From Methylocaldum szegediense (GTDB lineage Bacteria; Pseudomonadota; Gammaproteobacteria; Methylococcales; Methylococcaceae), in NCBI RefSeq assembly GCF_949769195.1, contig NZ_OX458333.1:3038001-3102000 (forward strand): DNA of 64,000 nt, in the 5' to 3' direction. Below, piece after piece: positions 16,409 through 24,343 of the stretch (positions are counted from its first letter, which is position 1; each line of letters begins with the position of its first letter). Below the pieces are notes generated by a model, which saw nothing but the letters and a program-made list of their open reading frames with translations, did no database searches and had not been told where the DNA came from. The position numbers and the translations under genes are program-made.

Positions 16409-18264
16409 GGTCTCGGTTCCGCGCCTTGAGTCCGTTGCCGTTGAAGGTATTGGTAATAGAACTTGCGTTTCAAGAGTCCGCCCGGGTCGTCGGGAATGCG
16501 CCGTAGCCATTGTTCTTCGGCCTGCCGGGTTTCGTCGGTCGTTCGCGTGTCCGCTGCGATTTCCTTCTCTTCGCTGCCTGGGGGCTGACGGTCCTCAGCG
16601 TGATCCGGTGCCACCCGGTCAGAATCTTGGCCGGACGCTTTTTCGTCATTCGTTTCGGGTCGGCCATGCGCCTCGCTTTCCGTGCTGGACTCGGTGTCCG
16701 AGCGATCGGACGCATCGGCTTCGCTCTCGGAACCGGTGTTCTGCTGCCGGGAGTTGTCATTCCCGCCTGCTTGATCGCGCGATTCGCGCTCGTGGTCCTG
16801 GCCATCTTCGCCGTCCGACGAAGCCTGTTGTGATTGCGAGGATTCGGACTGCGATTCGGAGTCCTTGCCGCTTTGTTGCTGTTCTTCCCGCTGCTGTTTC
16901 TGTTGCTCTAATGCTTTTTCGATGAGCTCTTTGTTATAGCGGGCGTCGGCGTGCTCGGGATCAAGCTCCAGAGCTTTCTGGTAAGCTTGGATAGCTTCCT
17001 GGTAACGTCCCTGCCGGGCCAAGGCGTTGCCACGGTTGTAATGGCCGATTACCGAGTTCGTTCCCTCGAGGATTTTCGCGGCGTCTTCGTAGCGTCCGGC
17101 CTTGTAGTGGGCGGCTGCTTTCCATTCGGTGTTTTTGAACGTTTTGGCGGCTTCGTCGTAATTCTCGTTTTTGAAGGCTCGCTGTGCCTGCTGGTCGGGC
17201 GTTTGCCACAGGTCCTGCCAGTCCAGCGCTCGGGCATCGTTCGGAAACGGGATCGTAAGCATCAACAGCCAGGCGGCGAGCCATCCGCGTCGGAAGGATA
17301 AGGCGGCGAGCGGCAGCAGCGCCAAGAGCAGCCAAACTCCCTGCTCCTTCCATTGATCGACGTTCAGGGTTTTCTCGCCCAGCGTGTCGGCAGTGGCATG
17401 TCGTTCGAAAAACCCAAGAAGCGCGTCGAGATCACCGGAGTCGGCGGTAAGCTCGCGGTAGATGCCGCCGCCCGCTTCCGCCAGTCTCCGTAGTCCGCTG
17501 GCATCGAGCCGAGGAACGACGATACTTCCGCTTTCATCTTTCAAGAACCCGCCCTTAGGCAAAGGCACTGGCGCACCTTCTTCGGTACCAGCGCCTAGTA
17601 CGGAAACTCGGTAGCCTTCCGCTTTTGCCTGGCGTGCTTCGTCCTCGGCTGCGGCTACGCCGCCGCCGGCAGAAATCAGCAGGATGTCGCCGTTCCTCAA
17701 GCCGGCCTGTTTCAGGAGTCGGACGGCTGATGTCAAGCCCAAGTCGATGCGTTCGCCCTGGATCGGCATCAAGTCGGTGCTAAGGGCGGAAAGTTGTGCG
17801 GCTATGGTGGCCGCATCGTCGGTCAGCGGGGTGACGGTGAACGCGTCGCCGGCATAGACGACAAGCGCGGTTTGGCCGTCCTTACGTGCTCTCAGGATGT
17901 CGGCGATCTTATAGCGGGCGCGTTCCAAGCGGCTCGGTTTGAGATCGGCGGCATCCATGGCCGATGAAAGATCGAGGACGATGACTACGGCGGCGATATT
18001 GCGGAACGCCGGAGCGGGTAGCCTTTCCCAAACCGGTCCCGCTAACGCCAGGATGGCGATGAGGCCGCTCAAAGCGGCGATGAACAATGGCCAGAGGCCG
18101 GCGCGGCCGTGCCCGCCGACGACGACATGGGGCAACAGCGCTTCGTCGCAGACATCCTTCCAGTCGCCGACATTCCGGCGCCGCTGGTAGAGCCCCCAAA
18201 GCAGAGCCGCGAGCGGAACAACCGCCAGCAGCCACCAGGGGCGTAGGAAGTGAAAATCGGTCAT
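16405..18264 (-). CDS. batB: BatB-like VWA protein fused to TPR (BatB/BatC type)
   Basis: 619 residues. Two N-terminal membrane segments (residues 10-25 and 58-77) flank the start of a VWA domain, a third lies near 310-340, then TPR repeats (about 360-450; the repeat HYNRGNALARQGRYQEAIQA is clear) and a long Glu/Gln/Ser-rich low-complexity tail. The metal site is degenerate: D98-L-S-S-A-M has Ala at the third MIDAS position, and LLISAGGG replaces the usual LL(S/T)DG, so the later Asp is missing. BatB normally pairs with BatA and BatD. Upstream batA is 177 bases away; downstream batD overlaps as ATGA. Confidence 0.87.
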   Translation of the reverse strand: MTDFHFLRPWWLLAVVPLAALLWGLYQRRRNVGDWKDVCDEALLPHVVVGGHGRAGLWPLFIAALSGLIAILALAGPVWERLPAPAFRNIAAVVIVLDLSSAMDAADLKPSRLERARYKIADILRARKDGQTALVVYAGDAFTVTPLTDDAATIAAQLSALSTDLMPIQGERIDLGLTSAVRLLKQAGLRNGDILLISAGGGVAAAEDEARQAKAEGYRVSVLGAGTEEGAPVPLPKGGFLKDESGSIVVPRLDASGLRRLAEAGGGIYRELTADSGDLDALLGFFERHATADTLGEKTLNVDQWKEQGVWLLLALLPLAALSFRRGWLAAWLLMLTIPFPNDARALDWQDLWQTPDQQAQRAFKNENYDEAAKTFKNTEWKAAAHYKAGRYEDAAKILEGTNSVIGHYNRGNALARQGRYQEAIQAYQKALELDPEHADARYNKELIEKALEQQKQQREEQQQSGKDSESQSESSQSQQASSDGEDGQDHERESRDQAGGNDNSRQQNTGSESEADASDRSDTESSTESEAHGRPETNDEKASGQDSDRVAPDHAEDRQPPGSEEKEIAADTRTTDETRQAEEQWLRRIPDDPGGLLKRKFYYQYLQRQRTQGAEPRP

Positions 18265-18441
18265 GGGCGATCGTCGTGAGTCATTGGGTTCAGTGGTCGT
18301 AGGACGGACAAAGTCCTTAAAGTTTTTTTAATCATCTCTGGCTTCCAATGGGTACGGTCGGCGCCATTCACCCTTTCCTGGGATTCGTCCTATGGCTGCC
18401 GGGTTGCTCTGGACTTAAAAACGGCTATCGCGGCTGATCCG

Positions 18442-19422
18442 TCATTCCCTCAGTTTGACCATGGCCAAAATACTTGCCACCAGCAGTGCGCTGGCCAGGG
18501 GCCACGGATAGAGTTCGGTGCGCGGCCGGTAGAATTGCTTGGTCCGCTCCACCGGTTCCAGCTCGTCCAAGAGTTCGTAGATATGTTCCAACTCGTTGGT
18601 GTCCCGTGCCCGGAAATAGCGCCCGCCGGTTTTTTCGGCGATCGCATTCATGGTCTCCTCGTCGAGATCCTGGGACGGATTTACGCGCCGCCTGCCGAAA
18701 AGATCGTTGACGATCATCTGGTCGGCACCAACGCCTATGGTATAGATCTTGAGCTTCTCGCGCGCGGCAAGCTCGGCCGCCTGCAACGGCGAAACCGCAC
18801 CTGCCGTGTTGGCGCCGTCGCTAAGCAATATCAGTACCCGCTGACCAACGGGATTGTCTCTGAGACGCTTGGCCGCGAGGCCGATGGCATCGCCGATCGC
18901 GGTTTTATCTCCGGCCAGCCCGATGACGGCTTCGTCCAGTAGGATACGGACGGTGGTACGGTCGAAGGTCAACGGCGCTTGCAGATAAGCCTGCTCGCCG
19001 AACAGGATCAGACCTATGCGGTCGCCTACGCGCCGCTCGATGAACTGGCCCGCTACCCATTGAGTAGCGGTAAGTCGATCTACGGCTCGGCCATGGAGAA
19101 AGAAATCCTCGATTTCCATGCTGCCGGAAAGATCGACGGCCAGCATCAGATCCCGGCCGCTGACCGCCTGTTCGATGGGTTCGCCCAGCCACTGCGGGCG
19201 TGCCGCCGCGGCGGTCAGCAACATCCAACCGACGAGGGCGATCCAGAGCGAATGCGGCTTGGCCCGCTTGACGCCTCGACTCGAGGGAAGACGCTCGATC
19301 TCGTCGAGAAATGGCGTCCTGAGGGCCGCGGCAGTGGGTTCGTGCGCTGGAGGGAGGAAGCGGCGAACCAGCCAAGGCAAGGGTAAGGCCAGAAAGACCC
19401 AGGGCCAGGCGAATTCGATCAT
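18442..19422 (-). CDS. batA: BatA-like VWA domain membrane protein
   Basis: About 326 residues with N-terminal membrane segments (WPWVFLALPLPWLV and SLWIALVGWMLLTAA), a VWA domain with an intact MIDAS (DLSGSMEIED; later TDKTAIGDAIG-like T/D loop and LLSDGANT) and a C-terminal membrane helix (PLASALLVASILAMV). The VWA domain faces the periplasm in this family and probably binds partner proteins in a metal-dependent way. The start ATG at 19422 overlaps the DUF4381 stop (ATGA); the longer open frame to 19629 is not conserved. Confidence 0.9.
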   Translation of the reverse strand: MIEFAWPWVFLALPLPWLVRRFLPPAHEPTAAALRTPFLDEIERLPSSRGVKRAKPHSLWIALVGWMLLTAAAARPQWLGEPIEQAVSGRDLMLAVDLSGSMEIEDFFLHGRAVDRLTATQWVAGQFIERRVGDRIGLILFGEQAYLQAPLTFDRTTVRILLDEAVIGLAGDKTAIGDAIGLAAKRLRDNPVGQRVLILLSDGANTAGAVSPLQAAELAAREKLKIYTIGVGADQMIVNDLFGRRRVNPSQDLDEETMNAIAEKTGGRYFRARDTNELEHIYELLDELEPVERTKQFYRPRTELYPWPLASALLVASILAMVKLRE

Positions 19423-19928
19423 GAGGGGCTGCCTGTTTGCCGAGGAGCGGCGCTCTTCTGGGCCGTCACGACGGTTCTGGGCAAGGCTTTCAGCCAATCG
19501 CGGCAAAGCGCTATCAATCCATCGAAATCGGCTTCGCCTATCGGCCGGTAAGGCGCGTCCAGCAGCGCTCGGCCGACGCCGCGGGAAAATCGGGGCACTC
19601 CGAACGGCCGGTCGAGCCATTCGAGCCATGCCTCCCCGGTAAGCCCCGCCACATCTTCCCGAGGAAAGGTACTGAGGCCGACCCGGCGCAGCAACACCGA
19701 TAGCCGTCTCAATTTCTCGGTCATCCCTAGAGACGAATCCTTTTCGAGTCTATCCAGTTCACGCAGCGCGAGCTTCGTCACCGTGGCCTGACGCCAGCGG
19801 CGAATCAGCCATGTGGCTGTCGCGATCGACAAAATGGCTATGGCCGCCACGATCCACCAGCCGATGGCGGGCGGCCACCAACTGATCGGCTCCGGTAGAT
19901 GAATATCGCGTAGGGGCAAAGCGTCCAT
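19419..19928 (-). CDS. DUF4381 domain protein of the Bat operon
   Basis: 169 residues: a short N-terminal segment (LRDIHLPEPISWWPPAIGWW), typical of DUF4381, one membrane helix (IVAAIAILSIATATWLI) and a cytoplasmic helical domain (ATVTKLALRELDRLEKD...LVLLRR-like LSVLLRRVGLSTFPRED). This small protein almost always sits between the DUF58 protein and the first VWA protein of Bat/MoxR-type operons, as here (2 bases after DUF58, ATGA overlap with batA). Its biochemical role is unknown; probably an assembly partner. Confidence 0.85.
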   Translation of the reverse strand: MDALPLRDIHLPEPISWWPPAIGWWIVAAIAILSIATATWLIRRWRQATVTKLALRELDRLEKDSSLGMTEKLRRLSVLLRRVGLSTFPREDVAGLTGEAWLEWLDRPFGVPRFSRGVGRALLDAPYRPIGEADFDGLIALCRDWLKALPRTVVTAQKSAAPRQTGSPS

Positions 19929-19930
19929 GA

Positions 19931-20857
19931 TCAGGCGCGGAAATAATGGGGTCGGCGGCTACTTTGTTGCAGCACCAGGAAAGGTTCGTCTGTGGTGCGG
20001 CAAGGGACGAGGCGTATAGCGTAACGGCGGGCCAGATCGCGCAGGCGTTCCTCGCGTGCCTGAAACGACCGCTCGTGGGCCTCGGCGGTGTGTGCGTCGG
20101 CATTCACCACGATATCCCGGCGTCCGTCGCTGAACCGGCGAAGCCCTGTGGGCAGCTGTTGCTCCAAGGGGTCGAAGACGAAGACCAGCACCAGATCGCA
20201 ATGACGGGACAAACGACCCAAGCTGGCCTCACCTGCGCTCGTCAGATGCCGGAAATCGCTGAACACGAACACCAGGCTTCCGGGCCGGGCATGTCGCGGC
20301 AGGCGCGTCAGTGCGTCCTGTAAGGCGGCCTCCGGGGCCCCCGTATTTCGCGGCGCAGCCTGGTCGACCAGCGCTTTGAGCAATCTCAGTACCGCACGGT
20401 GACCGTGCTCCGGTTTGAGTTCGACGCTTTCGTCTTCGGAAAAAATCTGACCGCCTACCTTGTCGCCATGGCGGCGGGCACTCCAGGCGATGAGAGCGGC
20501 CAGACGGGCGACCATGGCCGACTTGAACATACCCCGGGTGGCGAAGAACATCGCCGACCGATAATCCACAGTCAGGAATACGGGGCGTTCACGCTCCTCA
20601 CGAAATAGTTTGGTATGCGGTTCGCCGGTGCGGGCTGTGACCCGCCAGTCCAGGTTGCGCACGTCGTCGCCGTGGGTGTAGGGCCGTGTTTCGTCGAATT
20701 CCATGCCGCGCCCTTTGAACGCGGAAAGGTACTGCCCGCTCTGCAAGGCGCGTACGGTCGTCCGGGCCAGCGTTAGACTCGCGGCGGGCTCGCTGAGCCG
20801 GATCAGATCCTCAAGGGTCGGCCGGACCAAGCTGGCTGAAGACGTTGGCATGGACAT
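19931..20857 (-). CDS. DUF58 domain protein
   Basis: 308 residues, soluble. The DUF58 signature is present near residues 50-110: GQYLSAFKGRGMEFDETRPY, GDDVRNLDWRVTARTGEPHTKLF, then EERERPVFLTVDYRSAMFF. DUF58 proteins have a VWA-like fold and are nearly always encoded directly after a MoxR-type AAA ATPase; here the upstream neighbour is hemW instead and no moxR gene is in the window. It starts 13 bases after hemW ends, so hemW and the Bat genes appear co-transcribed. Confidence 0.88.
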   Translation of the reverse strand: MSMPTSSASLVRPTLEDLIRLSEPAASLTLARTTVRALQSGQYLSAFKGRGMEFDETRPYTHGDDVRNLDWRVTARTGEPHTKLFREERERPVFLTVDYRSAMFFATRGMFKSAMVARLAALIAWSARRHGDKVGGQIFSEDESVELKPEHGHRAVLRLLKALVDQAAPRNTGAPEAALQDALTRLPRHARPGSLVFVFSDFRHLTSAGEASLGRLSRHCDLVLVFVFDPLEQQLPTGLRRFSDGRRDIVVNADAHTAEAHERSFQAREERLRDLARRYAIRLVPCRTTDEPFLVLQQSSRRPHYFRA

Positions 20858-20870
20858 CAGGATGGAGGAT

Positions 20871-22019
20871 TTAATTCAGAAACCGCTGCAGCACATTATC
20901 CAGGAAATTCCAGCCGGTGTCGGTGCAACGAATGACGCCGCCGCGCCGTTCGAGCCATTCGGCGGCTACGCAGTCGGATAGAGCCGGTTCGAGTGCGGAC
21001 AAAGCCAACCCCGTCGTCTCGACGAACTCCGACTCGGCGAAGCCTTCCCGTAGACGAAGATGATTCATCAGGAACTCGAATGGCAGGTCTTCCCGCGCGA
21101 CCGGCGCCTGTCCGCCCTGGCGCTCCGGTTGGCCGGCGAAGGCGAGGTAATGCTGCGGATGTTTGATTTTCCAGGTCCGCGTTATGGTTTGCTGTTCGGT
21201 ATTGGTAATTTTTCCGTGAGCCCCCGCGCCGATGCCCAAATAATCCCCGAAACGCCAGTAATTGATGTTGTGCCGGCAACGGTACCCGTCCCGGGCATAG
21301 GCGGACACTTCGTATTGGCGATAACCGGCATCAGCCAGAAGCGCCTGGCAGCTTTGCTGCATCGCCCAGATGTGATCGTCCTCCGGCAGGCGCGGCGGGT
21401 ACTTGTGGAACACCGTGTTGGGTTCCAGGGTGAGCTGATAGAAGGAGATATGGGTCGGATTCAGCTGTATCGCGGTGCGTACGTCGGCGAGCGCCTCGTC
21501 TATCGTCTGATCCGGCAGACCGAACATCAGATCCAGATTGAAGTTATTGAACCCGGCTTCGCGGGCGACCTCGGCGGCGCGCCTCGCTTCGCGGCTTTGG
21601 TGGATGCGTCCCAGTCTCTTTAGGTGCGGATCATGGAAGCTCTGAACGCCGATGGACAGCCGGTTTACGCCCGCTTCGCGGAAACCCTTGAATTTCTCGA
21701 GCTCTGCAGTTCCCGGATTAGCTTCCATGGAAATTTCGGCAGTATCCGCCACTTCGAGTCGCGACTGGATGCCTGTTAAGAGATCAGCGATGGCGGCCGG
21801 GCTGAACAGGCTGGGCGTGCCGCCGCCGATGAATATCGTCTCGACGGCGCGCCCCGCGACGGAGGGAACCTGTTGTTCGAGATCGATGAGCAGCGCTTCA
21901 ACGTATTCCCGCTCGGGTAATGCGCCGTTTGCCGCGTGCGAATTGAAGTCGCAGTAGGGACATTTCCTCACGCACCAGGGCACGTGGATGTAAAGGCTGA
22001 GCGGAGGCGTCGATAGCAT
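20871..22019 (-). CDS. hemW: HemW-like radical SAM heme chaperone
   Basis: 382 residues. The radical SAM cluster motif is C16-x3-C20-x2-C23 (PWCVRKCPYCDFNSH), with the extra aromatic/His context that marks HemW rather than the coproporphyrinogen dehydrogenase HemN. Further marks: FIGGGTPSLF, EANPGT, RLSIGVQSF, LDLMFGLPDQT and the C-terminal HemW domain (INYWRFGDYLGIGAGAHGK). HemW binds heme and is thought to insert it into respiratory enzymes. It heads the run leading into the DUF58/Bat genes. Confidence 0.92.
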   Translation of the reverse strand: MLSTPPLSLYIHVPWCVRKCPYCDFNSHAANGALPEREYVEALLIDLEQQVPSVAGRAVETIFIGGGTPSLFSPAAIADLLTGIQSRLEVADTAEISMEANPGTAELEKFKGFREAGVNRLSIGVQSFHDPHLKRLGRIHQSREARRAAEVAREAGFNNFNLDLMFGLPDQTIDEALADVRTAIQLNPTHISFYQLTLEPNTVFHKYPPRLPEDDHIWAMQQSCQALLADAGYRQYEVSAYARDGYRCRHNINYWRFGDYLGIGAGAHGKITNTEQQTITRTWKIKHPQHYLAFAGQPERQGGQAPVAREDLPFEFLMNHLRLREGFAESEFVETTGLALSALEPALSDCVAAEWLERRGGVIRCTDTGWNFLDNVLQRFLN

Positions 22020-22072
22020 GGTCGGCGTCTATTTTATCCCGGCGTCAGAAGAATTGCCGGATATGAGACCGC

Positions 22073-22103
22073 GTCGGCGCCCCGGCGTTCCCGCGGCGCC
22101 GAC
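22073..22103. repeat. Intergenic hairpin, 9-bp perfect stem
   Basis: GTCGGCGCC (22073-22081) pairs with GGCGCCGAC (22095-22103). It lies between the stop of the small membrane protein gene and the hemW start on the minus strand. No U-run follows on either strand, so it is not a standard terminator; it may limit read-through or stabilise an RNA end. Confidence 0.45.
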
Positions 22104-22112
22104 CACTCTGAA

Positions 22113-22448
22113 TCAGCCTCGCAGTGCGTAATAGGCGAGCAAACCGTAACAAGTGACGGCGGTTCCGCCGTGCAATAGAATCAAGGCTCTGGGCTGTATC
22201 CCCTTAGCGCGCTGGAAAGAGATGTATAGCCCAGCGGCGATGATGATGAGTGCTAGGCCGATGATGACGTAGAGACGGGTATCGCCTTTCAGCGCGACCA
22301 GGATCACGAGGATCGAGCCCAACAAGGCTAAGCCGCCGTGTATTAGGGCGTAGAGCCGAGGACTGCCTCGCCCTTTGAAGGCGTCGATTCCCATTCCCGC
22401 CCCCATGACTGCCACTAAAGTAAACACTGCAAGGGACAACATCAGCAT
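22113..22448 (-). CDS. Small four-helix membrane protein
   Basis: 111 residues, almost entirely hydrophobic: four predicted membrane helices (LMLSLAVFTLVAVMGAG; LYALIHGGLALLGSILVILVAL; LYVIIGLALIIIAAGLYISF; ALILLHGGTAVTCYGLLAYY). Two similar HGG-containing segments (ALIHGGLALLG and ILLHGGTAVTCYG) suggest an internal duplication of a two-helix unit. The start ATG at 22448 is preceded by AAGGAGAAG; the longer frame lacks support. It lies 77 bases after gntK. The function is unknown. Confidence 0.75.
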   Translation of the reverse strand: MLMLSLAVFTLVAVMGAGMGIDAFKGRGSPRLYALIHGGLALLGSILVILVALKGDTRLYVIIGLALIIIAAGLYISFQRAKGIQPRALILLHGGTAVTCYGLLAYYALRG

Positions 22449-22525
22449 AATCTTCTCCTTGATAGTCAGACGTTGAACGAAATTCGATTTTAGGTAGGGG
22501 AAAGTTGAGGGACAAGTCGCAATGC

Positions 22526-23065
22526 TCATTGAAACGACTTGTTTCCCGGGCGCTTCTCAATGGGGTTTTCTAGCTGTGGAATCAAGGCTTCCACGATGGC
22601 TTCGGGGGACTCGCGAATATCGATGGCGATGGCGTCTAAAGGTTCCTCGAGTGTTTCGAACTGGCTCGGAAGCAGATCAATAGGCATGAAATGCCCTTGC
22701 CGGCGGGCGAGCCGGTCGCGAACGAGTTCAAAGCAACCCTTGAGATACACGAAAACCACTTCGCGGCGGCCGCGCGCTAGGCGTTCCCGATAGGCGTGTC
22801 TCAGCGCCGAGCAAGCGATGACGGCGGAACGCCCTGCCGCTATCGAGGCTTCTATCAGCTCGGCTAGCCGATCGAGCCAGGGTTCGCGGTCGGCGTCCGT
22901 CAACGGCTGGTGCTGCATCATTTTCGTAAGGTTTTGCTCAGGGTGGAAATCATCCCCGTCGAAGAATGGCCAGCTGAGACGTTCGGCAAGCCGGAGGCCG
23001 ATGGTTGTTTTTCCCGAGCCCGAGACTCCGAGGAGTACGACGATGACAGGACGGTCCGCGTTCAT
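22526..23065 (-). CDS. gntK: Gluconokinase
   Basis: 179 residues, P-loop kinase phosphorylating gluconate to 6-phosphogluconate. Motifs: Walker A GVSGSGKTT (residues about 13-21), FFDGDDFHPEQN with substrate-binding residues, LTDADREPWL, ACSALRHAYRERLA and VYLKGCFELVRDRLARRQGHFMP (lid region), all typical of GntK. There is no gluconate transporter or Entner-Doudoroff gene beside it. The start ATG at 23065 fits the family N-terminus. Confidence 0.93.
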   Translation of the reverse strand: MNADRPVIVVLLGVSGSGKTTIGLRLAERLSWPFFDGDDFHPEQNLTKMMQHQPLTDADREPWLDRLAELIEASIAAGRSAVIACSALRHAYRERLARGRREVVFVYLKGCFELVRDRLARRQGHFMPIDLLPSQFETLEEPLDAIAIDIRESPEAIVEALIPQLENPIEKRPGNKSFQ

Positions 23066-23370
23066 GGTTGACGAACTATGGCTACGTCGGACGGTGAGAC
23101 GAAGGCGGTACAGAAGAATACCATCACGCCTGCTTCAATCGGTCCAAGTGCTGGAATCCGGAAACGTTTGCAGCATTTTCCTATAACGTTTTTCCACATC
23201 GACACAATCGCTGGCGTTCGGTAGATTGGCGAGGAGTTTGACCGAAACTGGGCTCGCTGCCGATGAAGCACGCTTCCGAAGGTCCGCGAACCAAGCGTGC
23301 GGTTTCGGGTCCATCGTGTGGGGTTTGATCGCGGGATCCCCTCGCGTAGCGCAAAAAAACGAGTTCTCTG
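23066..23370. other. Divergent intergenic region, nothing recognised
   Basis: About 305 bases between divergent gntK and the TPR gene. No gene, RNA or clear promoter could be supported; the long minus-strand frame across it belongs to shadow translation of the TPR gene. Confidence 0.4.
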
Positions 23371-24108
23371 ATGGAAATCGCCGGAATCTTCATATTGCTC
23401 ATCCAGATCGGGTTTGTCGTTCATGCGATCCGCCGCGGCCATTCGCTCTTGTGGGTATTCCTGATCATCTTCCTGCCTTTGCTCGGCTGTATTCTCTATT
23501 CGGTGATGGTGCTGCTGTCTGAGGTTATACAGAGCCGCACCGCCCGGCAGGGCTCTAAGGCCATGCTGCGGATGCTCGACCCGCAAAAGGAACTTCGAAA
23601 ACGCCTCGAAGCCTTGGAGATATCCGACACCATAGAAAACCGTAGCGCGCTGGCGGAGGAATATCTTAAACACGGCATGCTAGACGAGGCCATCACGCTT
23701 TACGAGAGTTCCCTCACAGGAATGTACCGCACCGACCCGAGCCTTCGGCTGGGACTCGCCAAGGCATTGGTGGAATCGGGCGACTTCGGACGCGCCCGGG
23801 AAAAGCTCGAAACCTTGTTCCGCACCAATCCCGGATTCGAAAGTCAGGACGCCCACCTGCTTTATGCCCGTTCCCTCGAAGCGCTCGGAGAACTGGACCA
23901 GACTCTGGATGAATACCGCGCCCTGGCCTGGTATTCTGCAGGCGCCGAGGCCAAATGCCGCCATGCGTTGCTGCTGAAGCGCATGGGAAAAACGGCGGAA
24001 GCACGGGCGCTGTTCGAGGACATTCTCAAGGACGCGAAACTGGCGACCAGGCACAGCCGCCGACTGAACAAGGAATGGGTCGATATTGCGAGGCGGGAGT
24101 TGTCGTAG
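23371..24108 (+). CDS. Membrane-anchored TPR protein
   Basis: 245 residues. Two closely spaced N-terminal hydrophobic segments (IAGIFILLIQIGFVVHAI and SLLWVFLIIFLPLLGCILY) resemble the phospholipase-D N-terminal membrane domain, and are followed by three or four TPR units (ALAEEYLKHGMLDEAITLYE; GLAKALVESGDFGRAREKLE; HLLYARSLEALGELDQTLDE; HALLLKRMGKTAEARALFE). TPR arrays mediate protein-protein contacts, so a scaffold role at the inner membrane is likely. It is a single gene; partners are unknown. Confidence 0.82.
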   Translation: MEIAGIFILLIQIGFVVHAIRRGHSLLWVFLIIFLPLLGCILYSVMVLLSEVIQSRTARQGSKAMLRMLDPQKELRKRLEALEISDTIENRSALAEEYLKHGMLDEAITLYESSLTGMYRTDPSLRLGLAKALVESGDFGRAREKLETLFRTNPGFESQDAHLLYARSLEALGELDQTLDEYRALAWYSAGAEAKCRHALLLKRMGKTAEARALFEDILKDAKLATRHSRRLNKEWVDIARRELS

Positions 24109-24343
24109 GCGAGTCGGTCGTCGAGTGCTATAGGACTTGCTTGCCTTTTTGAAATCGGCACTGGGGCACCGACCGCTTGCGCTGAGGAAGATGCATTAGC
24201 GTTGCGCTCAGCCGGGCGTGGTGGTTTATTGTTAGGCTGGGCTGAAGCGGGTTGACCGCGGATATAACGAGTAATTCACAGATCGGCGCAAACCTGCTTC
24301 TGCTGGGTACAATAGCCGATTTTCGGCTTGCAAATTACGCGAC

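Noticed and set aside
18295-18335. Plus-strand terminator-like stem (AGGAC/GTCCT then T-run)
   Set aside because: No plus-strand gene ends here; both flanking genes are on the minus strand, so it has no transcript to end.
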